Source: Bugula neritina
Taxonomy: Eukaryota; Bryozoa; Gymnolaemata; Cheilostomatida; Bugulidae
Length of the DNA: 31,520 nt
Assembly (NCBI GenBank): GCA_964035545.1
Contig: CAXIUT010000146.1
Location: forward strand, 1-31,520
Reading direction: 5' to 3'
In this document: one piece after another, positions 21,682-31,421 of the stretch
Layout of the letters: each line of letters starts with the position of its first letter
How positions within the stretch are numbered: the first letter of the stretch is position 1
The notes under the pieces: model-generated
Told to the model about the DNA's origin: nothing
Database searches by the model: none
What the model saw: the letters and a program-made list of their open reading frames with translations, nothing else
Program-made: the position numbers and the translations under genes

Positions 21682-23445
21682 ATGATAGAACACCAAAAAT
21701 TCTACATCTACGGATCATGCGAGTCCGATCAGTACTACCACCCTCAAGGTCGAAGCTAATCCAAAAGACCTATTTGCCTCTCAGATATAGAAAAATTCAA
21801 GTAGTCCTTCGATGAAGAAGATGATGATTCAGAAAATTAACAAACACTTATCCCTAATCCTCTCTTCAAACAAGAAATCAATAAAATAGCCTGTGGAGCC
21901 CTACACACTATCGTCACCACCACCGATGGAGCAGTATTCACCTTTGGCTGTAATGATTAGGGAGCACTTGGTAGATAAGGCAGATAAATATACCCATTCA
22001 AGTCAAAATCGAAGAACCAATCGATCTCATTTCAGCTGGAGATAATCATTCTGTCTTTGCCAATAGTTTTATCGGATCAATTTATTTTACAGGAAACTTC
22101 AAGTACATGAGAGGTGAGAGCATGGATACTCGCATCACTCTTCCAGTTCGATATGAAGTTGGCCAGTTGGATTCCAGATTGAAAAATAAAACTATTCAGA
22201 AAGTCGTATCTGGTAGCAATCATAGTGCAATAGTAGTTGGAGGGAAATATTTATTCGAGGATAACCTGAAGCTCATACTGTAGGGAGAAGAATCAACGAA
22301 AGACATAAAGTTAGAAGCAGTTTAACTTATGAAGGACTAGGTCTGACTCATGTTGAAAACCTCTGGTGCGGAGGATATCATTCAATTGCCAAAGTTATGT
22401 ATAGAAAGCAATGGCACTACTATGTCTGGGGACTAAACAAACATGGACAATTAGGATTAAGACACTATGATTAATGTTAATTTCCATAATAACTGGAAAG
22501 ATTTAGAGGGCAAAATATTATCGATGTAGCAGCAGGTACAAATTTTACTATATTTTTAACATAAGATGGAAAGATGTTCGGATGTGGACAAAATGATGAT
22601 GGGCAACTAGGATTGGGTTAAGATTATTAATATGAAGATTCTTAAGCAATTGAATAATAAAAATTAGAACATTAAGTTTTAATGAAGATGAGTTTAAAAG
22701 AATAAAAACCAGAAGAAATTAAATAAGACAATAAAGAGAATGGTAAAGAAGATAACAAAAATACCATAATAGAAATAGATCCAAAAGATTTGGAATAAAA
22801 TGAATAATAAAAGATGGAAATATAAGATAAATCTATTATTCAATAAGATCTTCCAGTGTTGAATCAATAATAACCTGAAATCAAAATAAATCCATAAAAA
22901 AAAGAATAATAAATAGAAATAAAAGAGCCAATAATAGCTATTGAAAAAAACAGTCTTCAAAATCATCCTGTTTTTTCTATTTTAAAATCAAATCCCTCAT
23001 AAAAATAACAACATAAAATATCTTTATAAAAATAATAACCTCAAGAAATACCATTGTAGATAGAATAGCAAATAACGCCATCAACAAAATGTAAAATATT
23101 TATATCAAAAGTTTCAAATAAATATAAATATAAGAAAAATTAAATAAAATATGTGCAGGTTCAGAATGCTGCTTCGGATGGAACAATTAATCACTTTATT
23201 CTTGGGGATTTGGATCCAACTTTGTCCTCCTCAACGGACAAGAAGATGATTAACTCCTTCCCTTCAAAGTCAAATCCAAAATCATCAACTAACACACCAT
23301 CTTTGACCTAAGCGCTGGTGCCCAACATGTTGCCTATCTCTCCTATCCCACCAAATAAGAAAGACCAAAGCCAAGACTTTCAGAAGCAGCACTTTAAAGT
23401 TCCAGAATTGCCAAGTAGAAACTAAGCAAAAGAAGAAAAAATTGA
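21682..23445 (+). CDS. RCC1-like Ran guanine exchange factor, three frame breaks
   Basis: About 590 aa. RCC1 is the chromatin-bound seven-bladed propeller that loads GTP on Ran and so sets the direction of nuclear transport. Repeat motifs: KIACGALHTIVTTTDGAVF, CND-x-GALGR with x = TAG (Glu in RCC1), LISAGDNHSVF, VVSGSNHSAIVVGGK, WCGGYHSIAKV, YVWGLNKHGQLGL, VAAGTNFTIFL, MFGCGQNDDGQLGLG, ICAGSECCFGW, SWGFGSNFVLLNGQEDDE and LSAGAQHVAYL. A long acidic Lys/Glu/Asn-rich insertion lies between blades (about 22630-23120). Conserved Gln in GQLG is CAA, again separating Gln from TAR. One base appears to be missing near 21985, 22254 and 23147; adding one restores the propeller. The tail is basic (SKRRKN). 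It pairs functionally with the importin-5-like gene nearby. An RCC1-superfamily protein other than the Ran GEF is possible. Confidence 0.82.
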
Positions 23446-23496
23446 TATATCTGCTTTATCATCATAATAATGTACTTAAAAATCATTTATTTATCT

Positions 23497-24021
23497 TCAG
23501 TAGCGGTCAAAGCTATTAATCTATCTTTTACTTGCCTAGCTTGCCCTAGCAGTATCTCCTAACTGAGATTATTCTTCCTTGATAACTGGCAAAGGTCCAA
23601 ATTTAATAACAAGACGACTGGCAGAAACAGTATTAAATATTCTTTTATTCTTTTAGTTTTTACCTGAATTATGACATTCTAGAGTTCTAGGTACTTGAAT
23701 CATATGATTTTTTTGAATATGTTGTGATTTATTGTGATCAACATAGATCCGTTCAGGCACCCTTTTAGTCTAAACTTAATTTCTAACAAGAGGATATTGA
23801 TATTATTTTTACTCTTCTTCAATTTAAATACATATTTATGAAGTATTATAGCTTTCTTATTATTTTTCTTATGGTATTTTATAAGAAGATGTTGATAGTT
23901 AAGTAGTCTAACTTTCAAAATTAGATAATTTTCGATATTTGACTCCTTTCTAATTATGGTAGCAATTCTAGGATTGAAACTAGAGCTAATTAAAACTATC
24001 TTTAGCACAACATGTTCCCAT
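23497..24021 (-). CDS. Small protein with myristoylation/palmitoylation start
   Basis: A 174-aa frame beginning MGTCCAKDS. Gly2 followed by two cysteines is the classic context for N-myristoylation plus S-palmitoylation, so it is probably anchored to the inner face of a membrane, as many ciliary and cortical proteins are. The rest is acidic in the middle (IEIEEEEKE) and polar, with HIQKNHMIQVPRTLECHNSG and SASRLVIKFGPLPVIKEEE. It has no recognisable domain and is probably partly disordered. It converges with the RCC1-like gene, 51 bp between stops. The frame is uninterrupted. Lipidation is a prediction from the first residues only. Confidence 0.62.
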
Positions 24022-24286
24022 ATTCTATCGAATAATAAATATTTAAATACAATTATTACTATATTTGATCATTATCCATAACCACCCATTTTCTATCAAT
24101 AATCAACATTAAAAAATAAGTTTATTTTTGAGATAGTCAATCAATATATAGCTATTCAGTGATAGCTTTAACTTGTGTATATTGAGTTCAGTCATTGAGT
24201 TCGTCTTTCATTGATCAGACGTCGTGAGATAATGTCATCAACAATTAATATTATAACTTGAATTATTCATATCTACATTTAAGAAA
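24022..24286. other. 265-bp intergenic gap holding a candidate snoRNA
   Basis: The longest non-coding stretch in this part of the window, between two tandem minus-strand genes. Apart from the candidate box C/D snoRNA (24183-24246) it holds a small palindrome, AGCTAT/ATAGCT with a 6-nt loop at 24150-24167. The rest is AT-rich and must contain the promoter of the MGTCC gene. Confidence 0.5.
24183..24246 (-). ncRNA. Candidate box C/D snoRNA, 25S/28S rRNA methylation guide
   Basis: On the minus strand the order is C box TGATGA (24240-24235), a guide, D' box CTGA (24218-24215), a C'-like ATGAAA, a second spacer and D box CTGA (24191-24188). Flanking ATATT and AATAT can form a short terminal stem. 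The 10 nt before D' (24229-24220) are the exact complement of CGTCGTGAGA, a stretch of the large-subunit rRNA that is nearly universal near the peptidyl-transferase/sarcin-ricin side of domain V/VI. By the D+5 rule the target would be the C in CGU-C-GUGAGA. The C box lacks the usual purine in front. It lies about 40 bp after the stop of the Bud23-like gene on the same strand, so both might share a transcript. No expression data are available, so this is a structural prediction. Confidence 0.5.
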
Positions 24287-25152
24287 TCAAAATTTAGGTT
24301 TACGACGACGGCCCGCTATACTTAGAATCTGGCTTTATTGCCTTTCCCTTTCTCCTAAGTCTCTATTTCTTCTTCAATACCAGCCTCACGACGCCTTATT
24401 ATCTTCTTCTTACCTTTAAAATGTCCCTCCTTCTTATGTTATTTCTCTCTATTCACTTTCACCTAATTATTTCCTTTAGTCACCACCTATTATTCTTCCA
24501 TTTCATCAGTTTTTCCTTGAATTTAAACTATGCCTAGATTTCTTCTTGCTCCAGCTTCTATAACTAAAAAATATTTTTTAGCTTTAGCACTATTCGGATA
24601 ATCAATAACCATTCCACCAGAAAACCCACACTTCATAGCAGCAGAAGTAATCATTTCCATCTGATGCTTTCCATCAGGATAAAACTGCAACACAGCTCTT
24701 GCACCTATACTCATACAATCGTAAAGAGATTGAAAAAATTTACAACATCTCTTAAAAGGATTATCATTTTACGACTAGCCACACATAGCCATTGAATCGT
24801 TGATATACTAATAGCTCCATCAAATACTCCAGGTCGAAATTTCCAACCTTGACCGATATCAACTTGCCACAATCCACCCTTCATCTCCTCTTTGAACTAG
24901 CAATATCCAACATATCACGGCTAATGTCAATTCCCTACCACATCAACTCATTTTCATCAAGTGTTTCACCTAGAAATACCAGAACCACATCCACATCCAA
25001 AATAAAAGAACCTGGCTTAGCATCTAACAACTAGATAGCTCGTTCTGCTAGTTGTCGTTGAATGGTTTGAATGCGAGTGTTCGACTAGTATTTAGATGCT
25101 TAGGTAGTGCTATAGATATTTAGGGAGGAAGTTGATTCTCAGGTCTACTCAT
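24287..25152 (-). CDS. Bud23/WBSCR22-like 18S rRNA guanine-N7 methyltransferase, several frame breaks
   Basis: About 288 aa expected, close to Bud23/BUD23 (WBSCR22), which methylates a guanine of 18S rRNA and helps 40S export. Family blocks in order: MSRPENQLPP, TEASKYE, RIQTIQRQLAERAIELL, the SAM-binding ILDVGCGSGIS, GIDIS, FRPGVFDGAISISTIQWLC, RAVLQFYPDGKHQMEMIT, GFSGGMVIDYPNSAKAKKY (almost identical to human), a Lys/Glu-rich linker and the signature tail DSKY-G-RRRKPKF. TAA/TAG fall on the conserved Glu of PPE, TEA and AIELL. At least six one-base breaks are needed, e.g. after PPE, around GCGSG, after ASSK, before NDNPFKRC, and two in the tail. Sequence between breaks is strongly conserved, so I favour assembly errors over a pseudogene. 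Its start is 10 bp from the divergent neighbour. Confidence 0.82.
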
Positions 25153-25162
25153 TATATTAATA

Positions 25163-26239
25163 ATGAATTTTATCAAAAACTTCAAACCTCTAGAAATAAT
25201 CACATCTATAGTTGATAAAAATATCAACAAAAACAATAAAGAAAAATAATCAATCAAAACTAATAGCAGTTATGACCAAAAAGTCTAAAATAGTAGTAAA
25301 TAAGCATAGTAGTCCATGAAGTATCATTAAGTTAACTATTAATAAGCATAATTATTTATGTTATCTCTTCAAGAAGTAACATCATAAAGAACAAAAAATG
25401 AAAATATGATAAAAAGGAAGATAGATTTATTCTAAAAAGTATAAATAGAACCACATTATCTCTCTTAATCATAGTAATCAAAACTTCTTAACTTCTAATT
25501 TCAACTTGGTAGCGATATCTTCTAAGATAGAATAGAACATCTATACTCCCAAATCAATTAAATAAACTCAGTGGTCAAACTAGTTCTATCTACGAGAAAG
25601 AAAGATGCATTTAAATATCTAAATAGTCTCGATAATTTACAAAAATATATCTTATCTTTTTTAGAAATGATAAAAAAACAAAGATAAACTTTACAAGATT
25701 TGAAATAAAATAGAATATATAAAGTATTAAAGATAATATCTCGAAAGAAGATAATAAAATAGAAGATAAAATTATTAAAAAGAGTAAAATAAAAAAATGA
25801 AGCAGCTCTATATAAATAAAAAATCTAGATCAAATCGTTTGTCACAGAACAAGCTAGAAATAAATTATACAAAAAAATAAATAAATTATCATAACTATAA
25901 AAAAGCAAATATGTCTCAATAATTAAAAATAAATTGGTATTAATAAGCAACAAAAACAAAATCTTTGTTTAATAAAAATTAACAAAATGGATATAAAACA
26001 AATTATCAAACAAATAAATATAAAAACTATCAGTTATGATCTACTTCATCGAAAGATAAGATATCTACAAAGACAACAATATAAAAATAAACTACAATAA
26101 AGTCAATAAAACAAAGTTAAAAGAAGAGATAAATAAGATATTCAAATGGAAATAATTTACATATATCAAAGATCTCATGACTAAAGATAAAATACATTAA
26201 TTTCTTAATTATCTATTAGATAAAATCAATATATCATGA
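25163..26239 (+). CDS. Helical protein of unknown function
   Basis: A 358-aa frame without breaks, beginning MNFIKNFKPLEIITSIVDKN. It is Lys/Asn/Ile-rich and almost wholly helical, with EAELFMLSLQEVTSER, ALYKEKIEIKSFVTEQARNK and, near the end, FTYIKDLMTKDKIHEFLNYL. No signal peptide, no membrane segment, no known motif. The first ATG is only 10 bp from the start of the divergent Bud23-like gene; a later in-frame Met (near 25310) would give more promoter space. AT-rich composition and lack of recognisable domains mean that translation is plausible but unproven; the long TGA-free frame (359 codons) is weaker evidence in a genome with a single stop codon. It converges with the importin gene, 21 bp between stops. 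Confidence 0.55.
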
Positions 26240-26260
26240 TATGTATATCACTATGAGAAT

Positions 26261-28894
26261 TCATATCCCTTGGGGAAATAATCCTCGCAAATTATCAAAT
26301 GCAGGAACTCCTTTGCCCAACTTCACCACCTCCTACACATACTCCAACACCTACATAAATATAGTATTACTCTTCAACCTAGTCGATCTCATTGTTCATC
26401 TAGTCAGTCAAATCATCATCCATTTCCTTCTAACTATAGATCTTTTAAATCTCGTTTCTCAGTCCACTCACCATCCCCATCACAGCCATCATTTTAGCAG
26501 GAAGTCCTCCCATCATCCTCTGGTCCATCGATGGCATCACAGAAGATAAAACCTCAACTATAGAACTAGCCTCCTCATGATCCTTAAATTTAATAGCAGT
26601 CTATAAAGAACTATTCAAACTCTCCTAGATCTGACAAAGAATATTATACTTCTGCTCTTGATTAGCACCACATGATACCACATTTTTACAACATTCGATC
26701 ATATTCTGTCTAATTTATCGACTGTTTTTAATATGAATCAACTCCTTTATCACCACGATTGTCATCTACACATATTTCAGATAAGCTGAACCATATTCTA
26801 TGACATAACTGATAGCAAATTACTTGCCTAGATCTTCAATGAAAAAGTGTCAGTATTTAGAACGATGTTCTTAACACCATCGATCTTCAAATCAAGTTTT
26901 AATTTCACAAAATTATGCATAGATTTCTTGTCTTTCTACTTATCCAACTCATCGATTACCTGTATGTCCACAGGACGGATAGCTGACTCCATCGCCCTCT
27001 CAAACACAAAATCACTATAAACTACAAAGTTTTCCTTCATCACTTAGACAACATTCTGATAAACAGACATAATAGCTCTGTTCAAAACATCGTCTCGCTA
27101 TAGTTGACCTTGCAAACTGATAAAACTTGACATTATCATACTGCATTCACTATCAAATAGCTCCTTATTCTCTTTTATTGAACTCAATAGATCTCCCATT
27201 GTCTAGATTGTTTTTACTCTTAACTGATATCTTTTGAGGAGTATCACTCACAACCATTGATACTACTTTCATCAATCCAGGCATAAAAGTGCTATAGTAA
27301 GGAGCAAAATCGTTAATAGTAGCAATACTTGACATACTCTGAAGAACTGCATCAAGCATAGTGTAGTTTGAAGTTGTCAAAGCTCTTTCAAATATCACAC
27401 CCAAATTAGAAAGGATACCAGGTAGATAAGGATCGATAGTTTTGACTTATTTGTGTTAAATCAGTCCTTGTTAGAAGTTGACAATGCACAAAATAGCTTT
27501 ATACTGCACTTTGATCATAGGGTGTTTCATGGCTTTTGGATATAAAATCCAAGATCATGGTTCCAAAGTTGATCTGAATATCAGGAGCAAATTAACTTGC
27601 CATATATCCCATTACTATCAACACATCATAAATAATTCTAGGATTATCGTTCTGTAACAAAGGAAGCATCAAACCCACCATATTCTTCAACTCGGCTTTA
27701 TAAGACTAGTGACATTTTTAGATCAGTAAAGCCATCGATGCTAGACCTGCATGCTGATAAGGCAATTCCTGAGAGGAAAGACATTGTTGAATGAAAGGAA
27801 TAAACAAAGGAAGCATAAATTTATTGCCCAACTCATTAGCTATTTGAGCCAAGTGTTCTTCAGTAATGATTGATATGTCATTTTTGGATATCTGCTCGTC
27901 AATTACTCCTCTCCCCATTCCTCAACAGAAGTTCCTTCAATTTCTGATAACATTTTCATATAGGCCTGCACCATTTTGTTTTGAAATGACTGCTTTTTCT
28001 AACTAAAGTATGATGCTTCATGCAAAGAATCAAAATACCTGACATAGCTGTACTTCTTAGTTTAACCAGTAACTGTGGAGTTTCCATAATTTAGCTGTAT
28101 ATTTTAAGAAGGTCTTCAAATACTGGTTTGGTATATTTAGGATGAGCCTAAACCAACTCATTCAAACTTTCAAGTGCAGTAATTCCAGATTATTGATCAA
28201 ATTTTATCAACTGAATGGCCTTCGATAAGATCTCCTTCAATAAAGAATTGAACTGCTTCATGCTTCCTTCATCTTCAATAGTCGACAAGAAAATAGTTAA
28301 AGTTTTGAAAGTAGCCACCTGAACCTAATTACTCTGATCATTAAACCTTTATTGAACAAAGCAATCAAATGCGATGAATATCCAATCAGCAAATTATCAT
28401 TAAAAGCTGATTAGCAAGTAATTTCAATGAAAATACATAAGTGATAACCTCATGTTGACTGCCTCCACATTCGACATGTTGGTGATAATTTGAATAAGTT
28501 CTTTATCAGCTTTCTAAATAAAATGAACACTACCATAAAGCTATAGATCCTCACAAGGATTTCACAACATCTCTCAAAAACATGACTGAACGTTAGTTAT
28601 TCATCATTGCCTGCACTGATGTAACAATCATTTATAACTTCTCCTGAGGCAGTCTAGAAATATTTTCCTTGGCATCCAGGTACTTTTTCTTGAGGAGAAG
28701 ACCAGCCCATAGTAGAGATCTAGGTTATAAGATATGAACGTTGTTGTTTTGGTGATTCATGGCGATGACGAGGAGTCGACAGATTAAACAAAAGATGTAG
28801 TAGTAACATCTTGAAGGTATTTCTAGGCCTAGGTACGACGTTGGTTGTCAGAGGAGAGAAGAATCTCAATAACAGAGTCTAGTTGGAAACTCAT
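26261..28894 (-). CDS. Importin-5-like karyopherin, many frame breaks
   Basis: About 875 codons. It resembles importin-5/RanBP5 (Kap121), a HEAT-repeat carrier that brings ribosomal proteins and other cargo through nuclear pores and releases them on RanGTP. Recognisable pieces: LLSSDNQRRTEAEKYL at the N-terminus, RSLLWAGLLLKKKYLDA, SVEEWGEE, LPYQHAGLASMALLIEKCH, NDNPRIIYDVLIVMGYMASE, GTMILDF, MKHPMIKVQYKAILCIVNF, VLQSMSSIATINDFAPYY, STFMPGLMKVV, RVKTIETMGDLLSSIKENK, MSVYQNVVEVMKENF and the acidic MDDDLTDEMNNEIDEVEE. Frame breaks occur near 28803, 28560, 28425, 28345, 28015, 27908, 27535, 27225, 26785 and 26365. The protein would stop where importin-5 still has roughly 200 residues of HEAT repeats, so it is shorter than the family or hides a further break. 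Conservation between breaks argues for consensus errors. Confidence 0.75.
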
Positions 28895-29211
28895 TTATTT
28901 AATTTGTATATTAGGCGCCTGATTTGATTTTATTTATAGAACTCATAAGCACTTATATATTTATGCCTCTTTAATACTTTCCTATGCTATTTCATTTTAT
29001 ATATTTTGTAAACTCTTTAGCATCAAGTCTAATAAGATAATTCTTCAATAAAGATAAATAAACCAAGAAATACTTCTTTTAATAAAGACCTCAAAATATT
29101 ATCTTTTTTTGATAATGTTTATTCAAATTAAAAATAATTTTAATAAATCTTATATATTTGAAACTGATAAGACCATATTACTTTTTGATTTAATAAAATT
29201 AATAAAAATAA
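28895..29211. promoter_or_regulatory. Divergent intergenic region, 317 bp
   Basis: Separates the importin gene (-) and the gene at 29212 (+). It is AT-rich apart from a GGCGCC palindrome about 20 bp from the importin start (28914-28919). Poly-T and AATAAA-like tracts are present, but I see no ncRNA or repeat. Confidence 0.4.
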
Positions 29212-30435
29212 ATGTAAACTTTCAATTACAAAGCCCTCTCTCTGATCAAATACACCCCTGAATAAATTCTATTCCAACACCGTCAATCCCATAAAATCTA
29301 TCGCTACCTCGACTCCCCATCAAAAACAACCTAACAACAAAACCCCACCCATCCAATCCTTCTCACAGGCACTCCTTTCGACCGAGGATATCTCTACCCA
29401 AAAGAGCAATCAACTTTACTCAACTAAATAATCTAAAGAAGTCGAGCCCATTCTAGACAATAATTTTAGTAATAGGAAATAATCAACACATTTATTCCTC
29501 TTTTTCAATGTGTATAATATTTAGATAAAGAATAAACTAAGCATGGATCTGTACATTTAGCTAGTATCATTATAGTTGATGGATAAATTATGCTAAGAGA
29601 TGGATTAACTCCAACGAAATTAACCATTTCGTATTATAATTAACATCAGTAAATTGATGATTTTCATGCTCTAGGAATATGTATGGTCAATTGTGCGTTA
29701 CTTAAACAGTAAAAAATATAAAATAAATAAGTTTAAACTATTTTGGAACTATTTCAATAAAAGTTTGGCAAATGTTTTGTTATTGCTTGTATTATCATAT
29801 TTAAAAAATTAAAAAATTATTATGGAAAGATAGTATCATTATTACAAGATTAATAAAAGATAATAGATGATAAATTACTATAACTTTATGAGAAGATAGT
29901 ATCATAGAAATAAAAAAGAAAGAAAATATCATTTCACAATTAACATCAAGGTCAAATAATAAATCCTAAAAAATTTAACTTCAATACCAATAAGAAAAGC
30001 TTTCATCACTAAAATATATAAAATAAATTATAAAACTAATCAAAAAAGATATAAAAATATAAAATATTCGATAAAGGCACTTTAGCTCAATAGCTAATGA
30101 ATAAAAAATTAAATTAAGAAGATAAAAAAATAAGCTAGTAATCTATAAAAGATCAAACAAAGCTACCATCCTCAACCTTTCCAACATTGGCATCTAAAAT
30201 AGTAAAAAACAAAAGAAAGAACCTCTCCAGGCATAAAACCAAGAAATCATTCAAAAGTAAAATGATCTTTTTTATACTCATCACTCATCTTATCTTTTCT
30301 GATCAGTCATCATATTTATTGAAATTTAATCTTATCTTATATACGAATCTTCATGGCACAATAAATCACCTCTCTAGCCATCGATAAAGACCTCATCAGC
30401 TTAAGTAAAAGCCAACTACCTCCACTAACAGATGA
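29212..30435 (+). CDS. Unknown Lys-rich protein, 3' end uncertain
   Basis: A TGA-free frame of 407 codons starting M(E)TFNYKALSLIKYTPEEIL, where (E) is TAA. The N-terminal 200 residues look folded (RYLDSPSKTT, HPILLTGTPFDRGYLYPKEQ, SVHLASIIIVDGEIMLRDGL, DDFHALGICMVNCALL, FGKCFVIACIIIF). A Lys/Asn-rich helical region follows, then a basic segment KIVKNKRKNLSRHKTKKS. The first in-frame TGA (30433-30435) lies inside the next gene, so the last 60 codons are probably not real. A one-base shift in the A4 tract just before 30263 would give a stop there, right after the basic segment and 88 bp before the next start. No family recognised. Confidence 0.5.
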
Positions 30436-31293
30436 TTAAATCAGAATTCAAGTGCTCTATTCAGCCATCAGCAACAATGATCTTCTCTATCTCGAAGGAA
30501 AACATAAAAACGACTACTTGGAACATAAGTTGTCGGTAAAGGTTGTAGCCACTGGTAAAAATGCAGGACATGTTAAAATTGATCAAGTTGTTGGAGTTCA
30601 CTATAGCAATACTAACTCAGGATAGTTTTCAACAGGATTCGCATCTTACATCCAAGTCAGCCAACACAGAGCTGTTTACATCCCCAGTTCTATCAAACCA
30701 GAATAAGCTGCCTGTCTTCTTGGATCAGGTACCACTGCTTTTAATGCGATACAGAAGGTATAAGCTGGCAGCACTCTTGGAGTTATCGGAACAGGTCATC
30801 TAGCTTATCTGATCTGCCAATATGCCAAAGCCATTGATGTAAAAACAACTCTTTTTGGCTACAATGGGAATGAGAATTAGCAAAAGAATATGGAGCACAA
30901 AATTATATTGAACTATCAAAGGAATCAATAACAAAAAAACACATAAAAGTTTAATAACATTGTAGTTACTGAGGTCATCAAAGAAGATGAAGCACATAAC
31001 ATACTATTACTTCCCTGGAGAAATGGAAAAGTTATTATGGCTATTGAATTAGGTTATAATCCTACTCTTTCAGCACTTGTTCTCAACTGCAGTATTTATC
31101 AATATATTCAGATCAGATTTAATTTGTTGGAGTCAAGAGAGGAGCCTACGGTCAGGCTATTAAAGCTGTCAAAAGTGCTGCTTTTAGTGGAGTAAAAGGA
31201 AAAATTTAAGTATTTGAAGCTGATAAATTCCAAGCAGCTTTCGATAGAGCCAAAGCGTGCAATTGTAGTGTTTCAGTGGTTCTTAAATATTGA
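30353..31293 (+). CDS. Zinc-free MDR (alcohol dehydrogenase-like) protein, several frame breaks
   Basis: About 310 aa of the medium-chain dehydrogenase/reductase fold. The N-terminal domain has DDEIRIQVLYSAISNNDLLY, where cinnamyl/alcohol dehydrogenases have YCGICHSDL. Next come VVATGKNAGHVKIDQVVGVH, GFASYIQVSQHRAVYIP, the Rossmann glycine motif GVIGTGHLAY and AKEYGAQNYIELSK. The C-terminal part ends GVKRGAYGQAIKAVKSAAFS, VFEADKFQAAFDRAKA and a TGA. The catalytic-zinc Cys is Asn, the GHE motif is EHK, and the four structural-zinc cysteines are absent along with about 40 residues. It can bind NADP(H) but is unlikely to be a zinc alcohol dehydrogenase; quinone-reductase-like or regulatory function is possible. 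One-base breaks lie near 30871, 30948 and 31095. Confidence 0.72.
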
Positions 31294-31421
31294 AATGATG
31301 TTCAACAGTAAAATTATAAATATGATATTTATTATTTAAATAATAAAACTAAATATATATATCAACAATGATAATACTTGATTGTAAGTCTATAAATATA
31401 AACTTATATATTGAATAAAAT
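31294..31421. other. Right subtelomeric region
   Basis: 128 bp of AT-rich sequence between the last stop codon and the telomere. It must hold the 3' end signals of the MDR-like gene. Nothing else is visible. Confidence 0.5.

Noticed and set aside
24287-25152. Bud23-like gene as a decayed pseudogene
   Set aside because: Apart from one-base breaks the protein is highly conserved with no missense decay at catalytic or signature motifs; neighbouring conserved genes show the same type of break.
28914-28919. GGCGCC palindrome near the importin start as a regulatory operator
   Set aside because: A single 6-bp palindrome with no second copy or known binding factor is too weak to call.
30075-30115. 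tRNA-like TTAGCTCAATAGCTAATGA segment
   Set aside because: No acceptor stem, anticodon arm or T-loop follows, and it lies within a coding frame.
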